Shown: positions 1-8,826, counted from the first letter of the stretch. The stretch is 44,076 nt of DNA from Martelella mediterranea (GCF_021021415.1 NZ_JAINWJ010000060.1:1-44076), one strand, 5' to 3'. Notes: generated by a model not told the origin, from the letters alone. Translations and numbers: made by a program.

Positions 1-154
1 TCCCGCTTTAACAATAGGCCGTTTTCAACAAACAATCCTCGTGCCGACGATCGTCCCGCCGGTCTCGACCGTCGCCGCGCTGATTGCGCTTGCTCTGCTG
101 GCCTATTCATTCGCGGCCGATACCCTCTACCTCCTGCGCAAGAACCGGTCATGA
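1..154 (+). CDS. C-terminal end of an integral membrane protein (partial)
   Basis: An open frame enters from the left edge and stops with TGA at 152-154. About 50 residues are visible. They contain one hydrophobic helix (roughly VSTVAALIALALLAYSFAA) followed by a short basic tail ending RKNRS, as at the cytoplasmic end of a polytopic membrane protein. The GRFQQT segment just before the helix loosely resembles the C-terminal part of CDP-alcohol phosphatidyltransferases, a guess from memory only. The gene converges on the flippase-like gene that ends at 166, with 11 bases between them. Confidence 0.55.
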   Translation, partial: PALTIGRFQQTILVPTIVPPVSTVAALIALALLAYSFAADTLYLLRKNRS

Positions 155-165
155 GGTCGCTCGTC

Positions 166-1092
166 TCAGGATTTGGCGATCCTGCCCCTCACGAGCGAGA
201 CGGCAACCGAGATGCCGCCGGGCACGGCAGCGCCCGCCAGCGATATCACCCCGTAAAGCAGGCTGGCGGCCACGCCCTCGGCACTGGAGAAGCCGAAGAG
301 CGGCCAGAGCGCTGCGGCGGCCGCCTCTCGCGTGCCCCAGCCGCCAACGCCTGCGGGAATCAGCATGGTCATCAGGCAAAGCGGAATGGCTGTGAAGGCC
401 GCGATCGCCGGCAAGGGGGCGCCCACTGCGCGCGACGCGATCAGGAATACCGCGATATAGCCGAAGACGATCAACACGCTGAGACCGCCCTGCACCACAA
501 ACGCCCGGTCTTTCCAGAACACGGCGGCAATATCCGCGCCAGCGGCGCGGAAGCGCTGCGGCAGCCATTCCGCCCAGAACACGGCGGCGATCAGAATGGC
601 GACGATGAAGACCGCGCTTACGCCCCATATCAGCGCATCAGCCTGATCCGGCAGGCGTTCGCTCAGGAACACCGGCCAGGCGAGAAGACCGAGAAAACTC
701 AGCGCGAAGAAGGCGATCTGGCCGGACAGTCTTTCCAGAAACACCGCCGCCGCCGGCCGCTTCCAGCCGCCGACGCCCTCCAGCCGGCTGCGATAGGCGC
801 GCACGGCATCGCCCGCCATGCCGCCCGGCAGCACCAAATTGAGCGCGCTGCTGATGTAATATTCGCGAATGGCGAGGCCGAGGCCGATCTCCTGCCCGAG
901 CCTTTGGGCCGTGAAACGCCAACGGCAGGCCGAGGCTATGATCTGCACCTGCACCAGCGCGAACGCCAGAATGACGAGGGTGGGCGGCACATCGCTGAGG
1001 GCCGCGACCAGACGTTCCGGGCCGGTCAGAGCGATGAGCCCGGCAAGCAGCGCCAGACAGGCGATAACCGAAACGGCGGCAAGTTTGTTCAA
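166..1092 (-). CDS. UPF0104 / lysylphosphatidylglycerol synthase TM-domain-like membrane protein
   Basis: This is a polytopic inner-membrane protein of about 308 residues with around eight hydrophobic segments. It has the hallmarks of the UPF0104/LPG-synthetase membrane-domain family: a central NLVLPGGMAGDAVRAYR segment and a late PAGVGGWGTREAAAAALW segment. Members are flippase-like proteins or partners of lipid-modifying enzymes; the substrate here is unknown. I place the start at a TTG (1090-1092) preceded by AAGGA at 7 bases. The open frame runs upstream to 1236, but that part (cysteine- and arginine-rich, not hydrophobic) does not look coded and overlaps the divergent sulfatase. With this start the two divergent genes are about 60 bases apart. 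The sulfatase-fold neighbour suggests a shared role in envelope lipid or polymer decoration, which is inference. Confidence 0.78.
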   Translation of the reverse strand: MNKLAAVSVIACLALLAGLIALTGPERLVAALSDVPPTLVILAFALVQVQIIASACRWRFTAQRLGQEIGLGLAIREYYISSALNLVLPGGMAGDAVRAYRSRLEGVGGWKRPAAAVFLERLSGQIAFFALSFLGLLAWPVFLSERLPDQADALIWGVSAVFIVAILIAAVFWAEWLPQRFRAAGADIAAVFWKDRAFVVQGGLSVLIVFGYIAVFLIASRAVGAPLPAIAAFTAIPLCLMTMLIPAGVGGWGTREAAAAALWPLFGFSSAEGVAASLLYGVISLAGAAVPGGISVAVSLVRGRIAKS

Positions 1093-1151
1093 GCTCTGGT
1101 CCTTCGCAACATGCGGCCCGAAATTGCACGCGCCGCCTCTTGGTGAAACGT

Positions 1152-2819
1152 ATGGCGCGCGATGATGGTTTGATGACAAGAAGCAAAAGGCCTGACAAGG
1201 GGCGAACCGTCTCATCCCGCGCGGGCTGGATCGCATTCGTATTTTTCCTTGTCCTCAGCTTTGCCGCGCTGATCCTGCCGGATCATCCGGGCGCGTTTTA
1301 CGGCGCGGCTTTCCTGCGGTTTCAACTGGAAGTGCCTCTCATGGCGCTGGCGCTGCTGATGCTGCCGCGCCGAGTCGCGACCATGGCGGCCGCTTTGTTC
1401 GCCCTTGCCGTCTTCACGCTGTTGTTCCTAAAGATCGCCGATATCGGCGTGCAATCCGCCTTCCAGCGGCGCTTCAACCCCTATCTCGACATGAAGATGC
1501 TGGCCGACGGCTGGAATGTTTTCTCCGGAACGTTTGGCGCTTGGAAGGCGGGCCTCGTGCTCGGGGCGGTCCTTGCGGCCTTTATCGGCCTTCTCGCGCT
1601 TTACTTCGGGGCGGAGCGGCGGTTGATAAGGCTGAGCACGGCGCAAAAGCGCAGACCGGTGATCGCGGCGCTCGTTCTGCTCGCGATCGGCGCGGCGCTG
1701 AGTTTCGTCGAGACCCCGGTACGAGCAGAGATGAAGGCGCTTGCCTATCTCGGCAACAGGTTGGCGCTGGTGCAGAAATCGGTTGCGGATATGCAGCAGT
1801 TCGAGCGCGACCTGGCCGCCGCAGACGAAATCGGTTCCGGAAACGATCTGTTTGGCGCGATCAGGGGCCGCGACGTCATTCTCGTCTTCATCGAATCCTA
1901 CGGGCGCAGCGCCGTGGAAGATCCGCTCTACAGTCCGGTGACGGTCCCGAGGCTTGAGAATGTCCAAAACGAGCTTACCGAAGCCGGCTTCTCCTCGGCG
2001 TCCGACTGGCTGGTCTCGCCCACCATGGGCGGCTTGAGCTGGCTTGCCCATGGCACGTTTCTCTCCGGCCTCTGGACCGACAGCCAGGCCCGCTACGACC
2101 GGCTGATGATCAGCGACCGGCAGAGCCTGAACCGCCTGTTCCGCCAGGCCGGATGGCGCACGGCTGCGGTCATGCCGGCAATCACCATGGACTGGCCAGA
2201 GGCCGCCTATTACGGCTATGATGAGGTTTTCGCGTCGGGCGATCTCGGCTATCGCGGCAAGCCCTTCAACTGGATCACCATGCCGGATCAATACACGCTA
2301 TCGGCGTTTGATCGCTTGGTGCGCCAGCCCGCCCATGCAGACGGCACACCGCTGATGGCGGAAATCGCGCTGATCTCCAGTCATGCGCCATGGACGCCGG
2401 TGCCAACGCTGATCGACTGGGATGATGTCGGCGATGGCACGGTGTTCGACGGCCAGGCGGAAAGCGGACAATCGCCCCAAGAGGTGTGGTCCAACCGCGA
2501 CGATATCCGCGATCACTATATCCGAACCATCGACTACTCGCTGCAGACGGTCGGCGATTACATTGCCCGCTTCGGCGATGACGCCGTCTTCATCGTTCTC
2601 GGCGACCATCAACCCGCCCCGGTCGTCACCGGGCCCGATGCCTCGCGGGCGGTTCCGGTGCATGTCATCAGCCGGGATGCCGCACTGATCGAACGCTTCG
2701 AGGCGGACGGCTTCACCCCCGGCATGATCCCCGCCCCGAACGCGCCGGAAACGGGGATGGACACGATGCGGGCGAAGCTCATCGATATCTTCGGGGAAAG
2801 CTCCGGGCCGGCGATGTAA
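1152..2819 (+). CDS. Membrane-anchored sulfatase-family (alkaline-phosphatase fold) hydrolase/transferase
   Basis: A protein of about 555 residues. The first ~190 residues hold about five hydrophobic helices; the rest is a periplasmic sulfatase/LtaS-like domain. Visible motifs are the opening strand VILVFIESYG with its metal-binding acid, an SPTMGGLSWLAHGTFLSG stretch holding the likely nucleophile threonine, and a late VLGDHQP metal-binding motif. The family includes phosphoethanolamine and phosphoglycerol transferases as well as true hydrolases, and nothing here fixes the substrate. An ATG at 1152 is chosen; TTG at 1140 and ATG at 1173 are also possible and no candidate has a strong ribosome-binding site. 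It converges on the RND permease gene 23 bases downstream. Confidence 0.8.
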   Translation: MARDDGLMTRSKRPDKGRTVSSRAGWIAFVFFLVLSFAALILPDHPGAFYGAAFLRFQLEVPLMALALLMLPRRVATMAAALFALAVFTLLFLKIADIGVQSAFQRRFNPYLDMKMLADGWNVFSGTFGAWKAGLVLGAVLAAFIGLLALYFGAERRLIRLSTAQKRRPVIAALVLLAIGAALSFVETPVRAEMKALAYLGNRLALVQKSVADMQQFERDLAAADEIGSGNDLFGAIRGRDVILVFIESYGRSAVEDPLYSPVTVPRLENVQNELTEAGFSSASDWLVSPTMGGLSWLAHGTFLSGLWTDSQARYDRLMISDRQSLNRLFRQAGWRTAAVMPAITMDWPEAAYYGYDEVFASGDLGYRGKPFNWITMPDQYTLSAFDRLVRQPAHADGTPLMAEIALISSHAPWTPVPTLIDWDDVGDGTVFDGQAESGQSPQEVWSNRDDIRDHYIRTIDYSLQTVGDYIARFGDDAVFIVLGDHQPAPVVTGPDASRAVPVHVISRDAALIERFEADGFTPGMIPAPNAPETGMDTMRAKLIDIFGESSGPAM

Positions 2820-2842
2820 CGCCCGCCGGCCCGGATCAACGC

Positions 2843-5800
2843 CTATGCCGATGCTGAACCCTCAGGGCTCCCGTCCCCGGTTCCCGTTGCCGCACTCTCC
2901 CGCCCGTCTCCCCGCAGCACGACGTAGATCGCGGGAATGATCAGCACGGTCAGCGCCGTGGAGGAGGCAAGGCCGAACAGCAGCGAAATCGCCAGCCCCT
3001 GGAAGATCGGGTCGGTCAGGATCACCGCAGCCCCGATCATCGCGGCGAGCGCGGTGAGCAGGATCGGCTTGAAGCGGATCGCGCCGGCTTCAAGCAGCAC
3101 GTCGATCAGCGGCCGGCCGGGCGTGCGCGCATGGCGGATGAAATCGACCAGCAGGATCGAGTTGCGCACGATGATGCCGGCAAGCGCGATGAAGCCGATC
3201 ATCGAAGTCGCGGTGAACGGCGCTCCAAACAGCCAGTGTCCGCCGAGAATGCCGATGAAGGTCAGCGGAATCGGCGTCAGGATCACCAGCGGCAGCTTGA
3301 ACGAGCCGAACTGGGCAACGACCAGGATATAAATCCCGATGATCGCCACCATGAAGGCGGCGCCCATGTCGCGGAAGGTCACCCAGGTCACCTCCCATTC
3401 GCCGTCCCACAGCAGCGTCGGATGGGTCTCGTCGTCGGGCTGGCCGTGGAGGACGATGTCCGGCTTCGGCAGATCGCCCCAGTCCATGGCGTCGATCGCA
3501 TCCTGCACCGCCAGCATGCCGTAGATCGGCGCTTCATACGCGCCGGCAAGCTCGGCCATCACCATTTCGGCGGCGCGGCCATTGTGGCGGAACACCGGAT
3601 AGGATGCCGGCTCCTGCGTGACGCTGACGACATCGCCGAGTTCGACCACGCCGCGCCCGCCGGGCAGCGCATTGGCCGGCACCGGGGTGGACAGCGCGCG
3701 TTCGTTCAGCGTGCCGTGCTCCTTCGGCAGCGCAAGCCGGATCGGGATCGGCTGACGTCCGTCGCCGCGATGCGAATAGCCGACCGTTGCCCCGCCATAG
3801 AGATAGCTGAGCGTGTCGTAGACATCCGATTGCTCGACCCGGTAATATTCGAGATTGTCCTGGTCGATGGCAACCCGCATCCGTTCCGGGCGGTTGTGAT
3901 AGCTGTCGTCAAGATCGACGATGAAGGGCACGCTTTCGAAAGCCTCGCGCACCTTGTCCGCCACAGCGCGCCGTGTCTCAGGGTCCGGACCGTAGATTTC
4001 GGCGAGAAGCGTGCCCATGACCGGCGGGCCGGGCGGCGGTTCGACCACTTTCACCACCGTGCCCTGCGGCAGGTCGAGACCATCGAGCCGTTCGCGCATG
4101 TCGAGCGCGATGGCGTGGCTCGCCCGGTCGCGATCGCCCTTTGGCAACAGGTTGACGGCAACCTGCCCCTGCTCGGGATTGGCCCTCAGGTAATAGTGGC
4201 GCACCAGCCCGTTGAAATCGAAGGGCGCGGCGGTGCCGGCATAGGTCTGGAACGAGACGATTTCCGACATCTCCGCAAGCCTGTCGACAACCGATTGCAG
4301 CGCCCGGTCGGTGTCCTCGACGGAAGCGCCTTTCGGCAGGTCGACCACGACCTGAAGGTCGGACTTGTTGTCGAAGGGCAGCAGCTTGACCGTGACATCC
4401 TTGGTGTAGAACAGCGCGAGAGAGGCAAAGGTCGCCAGCGCCACCAGGGCGATGAAGGTCCAGGCCCGCGCCCGGCTTTTCAGAACCGGCCGCGCGACCG
4501 CGACATAGAAACGGCCGAGACGGCCGCCGCCAGCAGCCCCGTGCGCGGCGGCAGCGTCGCCATGTCCGTGGCCGGCTCCCTTGCCGCCGAGCTTGATCAT
4601 CAGCCACGGCGTCAGAATGACGGCGACGAAGAACGAGAACAGCATGGCCGCCGAGGCATTGGCGGGGATCGGGCTCATATAGGGGCCCATCATGCCCGAG
4701 ACGAACATCATCGGCAGCAGGGCCGCGATCACCGTCAGCGTGGCGACGATGGTGGGATTGCCGACCTCGGCAACGGCATCGATCGCCGACTGAACCCGCG
4801 AGCGATCGTCCTGCATCGCCCAGTGGCGGGCAATGTTCTCGATCACCACGATGGCATCATCGACCAGGATGCCGATGGAAAAGATCAGTGCGAACAGCGA
4901 GACGCGGTTGATCGTGTAGCCCATGATCCAGGAGGCGAAGAACGTCAGAAGGATGGTCGTCGGAATGACGACGGCGACCACCAGCGCCTCGGGCCAGCCG
5001 ATGGCGATGCCCACCAGAACGACGATCGAAACGGTCGCAAGCGCCAGATGGAACAGCAGTTCGTTGGCCTTCTCGTTGGCGGTTTCGCCGTAATTGCGCG
5101 TGACCGTCATTTCCACATCGGCGGGGAAAATCTGGCCGCGCACCTGCTCCAGCCGGTGCACGATCTCCTCGGCGATCACCACCGCATTGGTGCCGGGACG
5201 CTTGGCGATCGCCAACGAGACGGCGGCGGCACGATCCAGCCCGTCATTCGTGCGGCGGATATCGGTGACGCGGTGTTCGGCCGGCGATGTCGCGAGCACC
5301 ACGTCTGCAACATCGCGAACATAGACCGGGCGGCCATCGCGCGCCGTCAGCAGAAGATTGCCGATTTCGGGCAAGGATTGCAGCGTCTGCCCGGCGATGA
5401 CGGGAAGCTGGCCGCCGTCCTCGCGGATCGTGCCGACCCGGAAGGACCGATTGGCGCCCTGGACCTTGGCGGCGAGCTGCTGCAGCGTGATGCCGAACAG
5501 CGACAGGCGCTCGGGATCCGGTTCGACGCGGAACTGCTCGGGCTGATCGCCGACAATATAGGTAAGCCCGATATCCGGCAGTTTGGAGACTTCCACCTGA
5601 AGTTCGCGGGCAAGCCGGGTCAGGTCGTTTTCCGTCCAGCGCCCCGCGGCCTCCGGAGTCGGCCTCAGGGTAACGACGACCGCGGCCACGTCATCGATGC
5701 CGCGACCGACGATCAGCGGCTCCGGCACGCCGACCGGAATATGGTCCATATTGGCGCGGATTTTCTCATGCACCCGCAATATCGCGGTATCGGCGTTGGT

Positions 5801-6109
5801 GCCGACCTCGAAACGGGCGGTGACAAGCGCGCCGTCGTCATCCGTCTGCGAATAGACATGCTCGACGCCGTCAATGCTCTTGACGATGGTTTCCAGCGGC
5901 TCGGTAACGAGCTTGACGGCATCCTCGGCCTTCAGCCCGTTGGCGTTGACATGGATGTCGACCATCGGCACCGAGATCTGCGGCTCCTCCTCGCGCGGCA
6001 GCGAGACGAGCGCGATCAGGCCAAGCGCAATCGCGGCCAGCAGCAGGAGCGGCGTGAGTGGCGACGTGATGAAGGTGCGGGTGAGCCCGCCTGCGATACC
6101 GAGCTTCAT
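2843..6109 (-). CDS. RND-family efflux permease
   Basis: A 1088-residue inner-membrane proton-driven exporter of the AcrB/MexB superfamily, of normal length. The sequence starts with one helix and a PREEEPQISVP periplasmic entry typical of the group. It carries the TM4 acidic pair in LVDDAIVVIENI. In TM10 the position of the AcrB lysine is arginine (VRNSILLVDF). A second hydrophobic block starts near residue 550 after a His/Gly-rich linker (GHGHGDAAAAHG). Its ATG overlaps the stop of the adaptor gene (ATGA, 6106-6109), so the two are translationally coupled. No outer-membrane factor gene is present here. The link to DUF2892 and a BigR-like repressor points to export tied to reactive sulfur or redox stress rather than general drugs; this is inference from context. 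Confidence 0.93.
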   Translation of the reverse strand: MKLGIAGGLTRTFITSPLTPLLLLAAIALGLIALVSLPREEEPQISVPMVDIHVNANGLKAEDAVKLVTEPLETIVKSIDGVEHVYSQTDDDGALVTARFEVGTNADTAILRVHEKIRANMDHIPVGVPEPLIVGRGIDDVAAVVVTLRPTPEAAGRWTENDLTRLARELQVEVSKLPDIGLTYIVGDQPEQFRVEPDPERLSLFGITLQQLAAKVQGANRSFRVGTIREDGGQLPVIAGQTLQSLPEIGNLLLTARDGRPVYVRDVADVVLATSPAEHRVTDIRRTNDGLDRAAAVSLAIAKRPGTNAVVIAEEIVHRLEQVRGQIFPADVEMTVTRNYGETANEKANELLFHLALATVSIVVLVGIAIGWPEALVVAVVIPTTILLTFFASWIMGYTINRVSLFALIFSIGILVDDAIVVIENIARHWAMQDDRSRVQSAIDAVAEVGNPTIVATLTVIAALLPMMFVSGMMGPYMSPIPANASAAMLFSFFVAVILTPWLMIKLGGKGAGHGHGDAAAAHGAAGGGRLGRFYVAVARPVLKSRARAWTFIALVALATFASLALFYTKDVTVKLLPFDNKSDLQVVVDLPKGASVEDTDRALQSVVDRLAEMSEIVSFQTYAGTAAPFDFNGLVRHYYLRANPEQGQVAVNLLPKGDRDRASHAIALDMRERLDGLDLPQGTVVKVVEPPPGPPVMGTLLAEIYGPDPETRRAVADKVREAFESVPFIVDLDDSYHNRPERMRVAIDQDNLEYYRVEQSDVYDTLSYLYGGATVGYSHRGDGRQPIPIRLALPKEHGTLNERALSTPVPANALPGGRGVVELGDVVSVTQEPASYPVFRHNGRAAEMVMAELAGAYEAPIYGMLAVQDAIDAMDWGDLPKPDIVLHGQPDDETHPTLLWDGEWEVTWVTFRDMGAAFMVAIIGIYILVVAQFGSFKLPLVILTPIPLTFIGILGGHWLFGAPFTATSMIGFIALAGIIVRNSILLVDFIRHARTPGRPLIDVLLEAGAIRFKPILLTALAAMIGAAVILTDPIFQGLAISLLFGLASSTALTVLIIPAIYVVLRGDGRESAATGTGDGSPEGSASA

Positions 6110-7113
6110 GGCAGCACAACCCGATCACCGGCGCGAAGGCCAGACAGGACCTCGATCCGTTCCCCGTCATCGTCGCGCACGATCTCGCCGAGAACGACCG
6201 CGACATCCATCTCGCCATCCGCTGTCGCGATCCGTACATAGTCGACGCCGTGCACGGTCTTGACGGCTTCCGGGGGCACGACGAGGGCTGCCCGCTTGCC
6301 GACCGGGATCGACACCAGCGTGCGCTCGTTGACGAAATAATCGCCGACGCTCTCGATCTCGACATCGGCGATCACGCGGCCGTCGGCGATTTCCGGATAA
6401 ACCTTGCTGATGCGCCCGGTGCTGACGGCCGGGAGCTCTTCTTGCCCGGGCACAAGACCACGCTCGCCGACCTGCACCTCGGCGCCTTCGACGATTTCGG
6501 CGGCATGGCGCTCCGGCAGCGACAGGCGCAGGTAATACGGACCCGGCGCGATACGGGCGACATTCTCGCCCGCCATCACGACCGAGCCCAAAGTTACCGG
6601 CACGGTCAACACCCGGCCGGTCGCCGGCGCCAGAACCTCGCCCTCTTTGGCGCGCTGCTCGACGACCGCCTTTTCGGCAATGGCGGCGGCGACCTGATTG
6701 GTGGCGACGTCGAACTGCATCGTGGCCTGGTCCAGACGGGCCTGGGTGCCGGAGCCGGAGGTGCGCAACTGCTGGGCGCGTTCGAGTTCGGTGCGTGCGT
6801 TCGCAACCTGCGAATTCAGAGCCTCGAGCCTTGCATCGGCAGCCTTCAGTTCGAGCGCGATCTTGTCGTCGACGATCACCGCGATGGTGTCGCCCTTGGC
6901 GACATTATCGCCCTCGCTGACCCGAACGTCTTCGACAACGCCGCCGATCCGGGCGCGCGCCGGCACCACGATCCGGCTTTCCACCCGGCCGAAAACGGCC
7001 TTCATCTCGGTCACGGTCACAGGTTCGACGGTAAATTCGGCGGCGGCCGCGGCCGATACGACAAGCGTCGTCACGGCAAGGGCGGCAGTCAATCGGAAAA
7101 CGGCTTGTAACAT
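6106..7113 (-). CDS. RND efflux periplasmic adaptor (membrane fusion protein, HlyD family)
   Basis: About 335 residues. An N-terminal signal peptide ends near AAAAAEF. It is followed by a lipoyl-like half (GGVVEDVRVSEGDNVAKGDTIAVI), a coiled-coil hairpin (LEALNSQVANARTELERAQQL region), the returning lipoyl half (VLAPATGRVLTVPVTLGSVV) and a beta-barrel. It bridges the RND pump and an outer-membrane channel. The ATG at 7113 has GGGAGGAG about 10 bases upstream and begins directly at the signal peptide. The open frame continues to 7236 but that extension overlaps the DUF2892 gene. The C-terminal half, ending SGLRAGDRVVLP, is typical of the family. Confidence 0.9.
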   Translation of the reverse strand: MLQAVFRLTAALAVTTLVVSAAAAAEFTVEPVTVTEMKAVFGRVESRIVVPARARIGGVVEDVRVSEGDNVAKGDTIAVIVDDKIALELKAADARLEALNSQVANARTELERAQQLRTSGSGTQARLDQATMQFDVATNQVAAAIAEKAVVEQRAKEGEVLAPATGRVLTVPVTLGSVVMAGENVARIAPGPYYLRLSLPERHAAEIVEGAEVQVGERGLVPGQEELPAVSTGRISKVYPEIADGRVIADVEIESVGDYFVNERTLVSIPVGKRAALVVPPEAVKTVHGVDYVRIATADGEMDVAVVLGEIVRDDDGERIEVLSGLRAGDRVVLP

Positions 7114-7189
7114 GAGACCAAAGCTCCTCCCGGCGGCAGAGTTTAACCTCTGCGCCCGGGATAAATGTGTGATAACGAGGCTGGCGCGG

Positions 7190-7393
7190 TTATTCGAACG
7201 CCGAACCCGACTTGACTCCGAGCTTCCGGAACACAATTGCAGCAGGACAGAAACCTGTCACCGATGCCTGGATCAGGTTCAGACCGACAAAGGCATTGAG
7301 CAGGAACCACCAGGGCGAGACGTAGAAGCCGAGCGCCAGGGAGAGAAGAACCATGAAACCCGCGAACATCATCACGGCACGATCGAGCGTCAT
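7190..7393 (-). CDS. DUF2892 (YgaP-like) small inner-membrane protein
   Basis: A 67-residue protein with two hydrophobic helices and the family signature GFCPAAIVFRKLG near the C terminus. DUF2892 domains occur alone or fused to rhodanese domains, as in E. coli YgaP, a membrane sulfurtransferase. They are often encoded beside two-cysteine ArsR regulators. AAGGA lies 8 bases before the ATG. It is the first gene of the minus-strand transcript that continues into the adaptor (76 bases downstream) and the RND permease. The cysteine in GFCP is the only one and could be functional. The molecular role of stand-alone DUF2892 proteins is not established. Confidence 0.88.
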   Translation of the reverse strand: MTLDRAVMMFAGFMVLLSLALGFYVSPWWFLLNAFVGLNLIQASVTGFCPAAIVFRKLGVKSGSAFE

Positions 7394-7441
7394 TTGAGCA
7401 TTCCTTCTGTTAGATCAATATGTTGCAATGGACGGCGTGGT

Positions 7442-7459
7442 TTGAACCTCCCGGTTCAA
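7442..7459. promoter_or_regulatory. Perfect 7-bp inverted repeat in the RND-operon leader
   Basis: TTGAACC and GGTTCAA are separated by TCCC. The flanks CGGCGT (left) and CGCCG (right) extend the symmetry with a 3-base offset. It lies between the predicted minus-strand promoter (7494-7522) and the DUF2892 start at 7393. It could therefore be a second operator or a hairpin in the 5' untranslated RNA. No factor can be assigned. Confidence 0.45.
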
Positions 7460-7493
7460 CGCCGTTCGCACGACAACGTAATCGCATGGCTTG

Positions 7494-7522
7494 CATATAA
7501 CATTCAAAAATATTAAATTCAA
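7494..7522 (-). promoter_or_regulatory. Predicted promoter/operator of the DUF2892-RND operon
   Basis: On the minus strand TTGAAT (7517-7522) and TATATG (7494-7499) are spaced by exactly 17 bases, a good -35/-10 pair. The region is strikingly AT-rich in a GC-rich genome. It contains ATTCAA twice (7502-7507, 7517-7522) around the dyad AATATT. The regulator gene starts 5 bases beyond it in the opposite direction. An ArsR-family dimer bound here would cover the operon promoter and the start of its own gene. Operator identity is inference. Confidence 0.5.
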
Positions 7523-7526
7523 GAAC

Positions 7527-7826
7527 ATGAATGTCACCGAAATGATCCCCGCCGCCGAAGCGGCCGCTGAACTGATGAGCAGCCTTTCCCATCCGCAAAG
7601 GCTGCTGGTGCTTTGCGCCCTTGTGGATGGCGAGAAATCGGTCGCCGAACTGCGCCGGGAACTCGGCATCGAACAGGTGCCGATGTCACAGCAACTCATG
7701 CGGCTCAGGGCCGACGGCCTCGTCGAATCCCGGCGGGAAGGCACCACCGTATACTACGCCATCACCCGTCCGGAGGTGTTGACCGTGATCAACGCGCTCC
7801 ACGGCGCTTTTTGCAGGAAAGAATAG
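7527..7826 (+). CDS. ArsR-family repressor of the BigR/SqrR/YgaV (persulfide-sensing) type
   Basis: A 99-residue winged-helix protein: SLSHPQRLLVLCALVDGEKSVAELRRELG, then recognition helix VPMSQQLMRLRADGLV, then wing RREGTTVYYAI. It has exactly two cysteines, C30 after the first conserved helix and C96 near the C terminus in INALHGAFC. BigR/SqrR-type regulators have this two-cysteine layout and sense persulfides by forming a sulfur bridge, derepressing sulfide-detoxification genes. It lacks the metal-site motif ELCVCDL of arsenic and metal ArsR proteins. The ATG at 7527 is chosen although its ribosome-binding site is weak; an in-frame TTG lies at 7491. It is divergent from DUF2892-adaptor-RND and is their probable repressor. 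Confidence 0.85.
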   Translation: MNVTEMIPAAEAAAELMSSLSHPQRLLVLCALVDGEKSVAELRRELGIEQVPMSQQLMRLRADGLVESRREGTTVYYAITRPEVLTVINALHGAFCRKE

Positions 7827-7899
7827 CGAGCCTGCTGTTGTTCAGCCGCTGTCAGGGCTTTGCACAACCATCGCGCCGGCAGCCGCCCTTCCCGCCTCG

Positions 7900-8826
7900 C
7901 TACACCGCCACCGGCGCGGCGATCGCGGGGTGGGGATCGTAATCGGTTACCTCGAAATCTTCGATGCGGTAGCCGTCGATGGAGGCCGGGCGGCGGAGAA
8001 GGCTCAGCTTGGGGAACGGGCGCGGTTTGCGGGCGATCAGTTGCTGGGCCATGTCGAGATGGTTCAGGTAGAGGTGATAGTCGCCCGCCATCCAGATCAG
8101 TTCGCCGGGGGCCATGTCGACCTGCTGCGCCACCATGGAGAGCAGCGCCGCCGAGGCCGCGCAGTTGAACGGCGCGCCGAGGCCGACATCGAGGCTTCGC
8201 TGGAACAGCAGCATGGAGAGCTTCAACTTGGGTTCGCCTGGCCCGGCTTTTTTGTTCTCGGATGTATGGAACTGATAGGTCATATGGCAGGGCGGCAGCG
8301 CCATCTGGTCCAGTTCGCCGACATTCCAGGCGTGGAACAGCATGCGCCGGCTTGCCGGATTGGTTTTCAGCGTCTCGATGACGGTCGCGATCTGGTCGTG
8401 TTCCTTGCCGTTGGCATCGAGCCAGCGCCGCCACTGCTTGCCGTAGACGGGCCCGAGATCGCCCCACGCAAGCGCAAAATCGTCATCTGCGAGAATGCGT
8501 TCCTCGAAGGCTTCCTGCGAGATCTGCTCGCCCGTAGCCTTGCGGTATTTTTCCAGCGGCCAGTCGGTCCAGATGCGGACGTTTTCCGTCAGCAGCGACT
8601 GGATATTGGTCTGGCCGGTCAGGAACCACAGCATCTCCTTGATCGCGGTCTTCCAGTAGACGCGCTTGGTCGTGAACGCCGGAAACGTACCGTCGGAGAT
8701 ATCGAAGCGCATCATCGCGCCGAAGGCGGAAAGCGTGCCGACGCCAGTGCGATCTATCCGGCGGTCGCCTTTTTCCAAAAGGTGCTCGAGCAGGTCGAGA
8801 TATTGGTATTCGGGGTGACGCGCCAT
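7900..8826 (-). CDS. thyA: Thymidylate synthase
   Basis: A 308-residue enzyme that methylates dUMP to dTMP using methylenetetrahydrofolate. The N-terminal DRTGVGTLSAFG and TTKRVYWKTAIKEMLWFL segments, the catalytic cysteine in ALPPCHMTYQFH, the FQRSLDVGLGAPFN nucleotide-binding stretch and GDYHLYLNH near the end are all present. It is longer than the 264-residue E. coli enzyme because of an insertion before the catalytic region (roughly residues 90-130) typical of the long ThyA forms. The ATG at 8826 has AAGGAG 6 bases upstream. No folA (dihydrofolate reductase) gene is visible next to it; the next gene on its upstream side is ssrA, transcribed divergently. Confidence 0.96.
   Translation of the reverse strand: MARHPEYQYLDLLEHLLEKGDRRIDRTGVGTLSAFGAMMRFDISDGTFPAFTTKRVYWKTAIKEMLWFLTGQTNIQSLLTENVRIWTDWPLEKYRKATGEQISQEAFEERILADDDFALAWGDLGPVYGKQWRRWLDANGKEHDQIATVIETLKTNPASRRMLFHAWNVGELDQMALPPCHMTYQFHTSENKKAGPGEPKLKLSMLLFQRSLDVGLGAPFNCAASAALLSMVAQQVDMAPGELIWMAGDYHLYLNHLDMAQQLIARKPRPFPKLSLLRRPASIDGYRIEDFEVTDYDPHPAIAAPVAV

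Noticed and set aside
1093-1236. N-terminal extension of the UPF0104-like protein up to 1236
   Set aside because: The extra 48 residues are not hydrophobic, overlap the divergent sulfatase gene and lie upstream of a TTG with a good ribosome-binding site.
3131-6241. Open frame of over 1000 codons on the plus strand across the RND permease gene
   Set aside because: It is exactly antisense to a clear RND permease. Its translation is full of His, Asp, Gln and Arg with no domain, as expected from the complement of a GC-rich gene.
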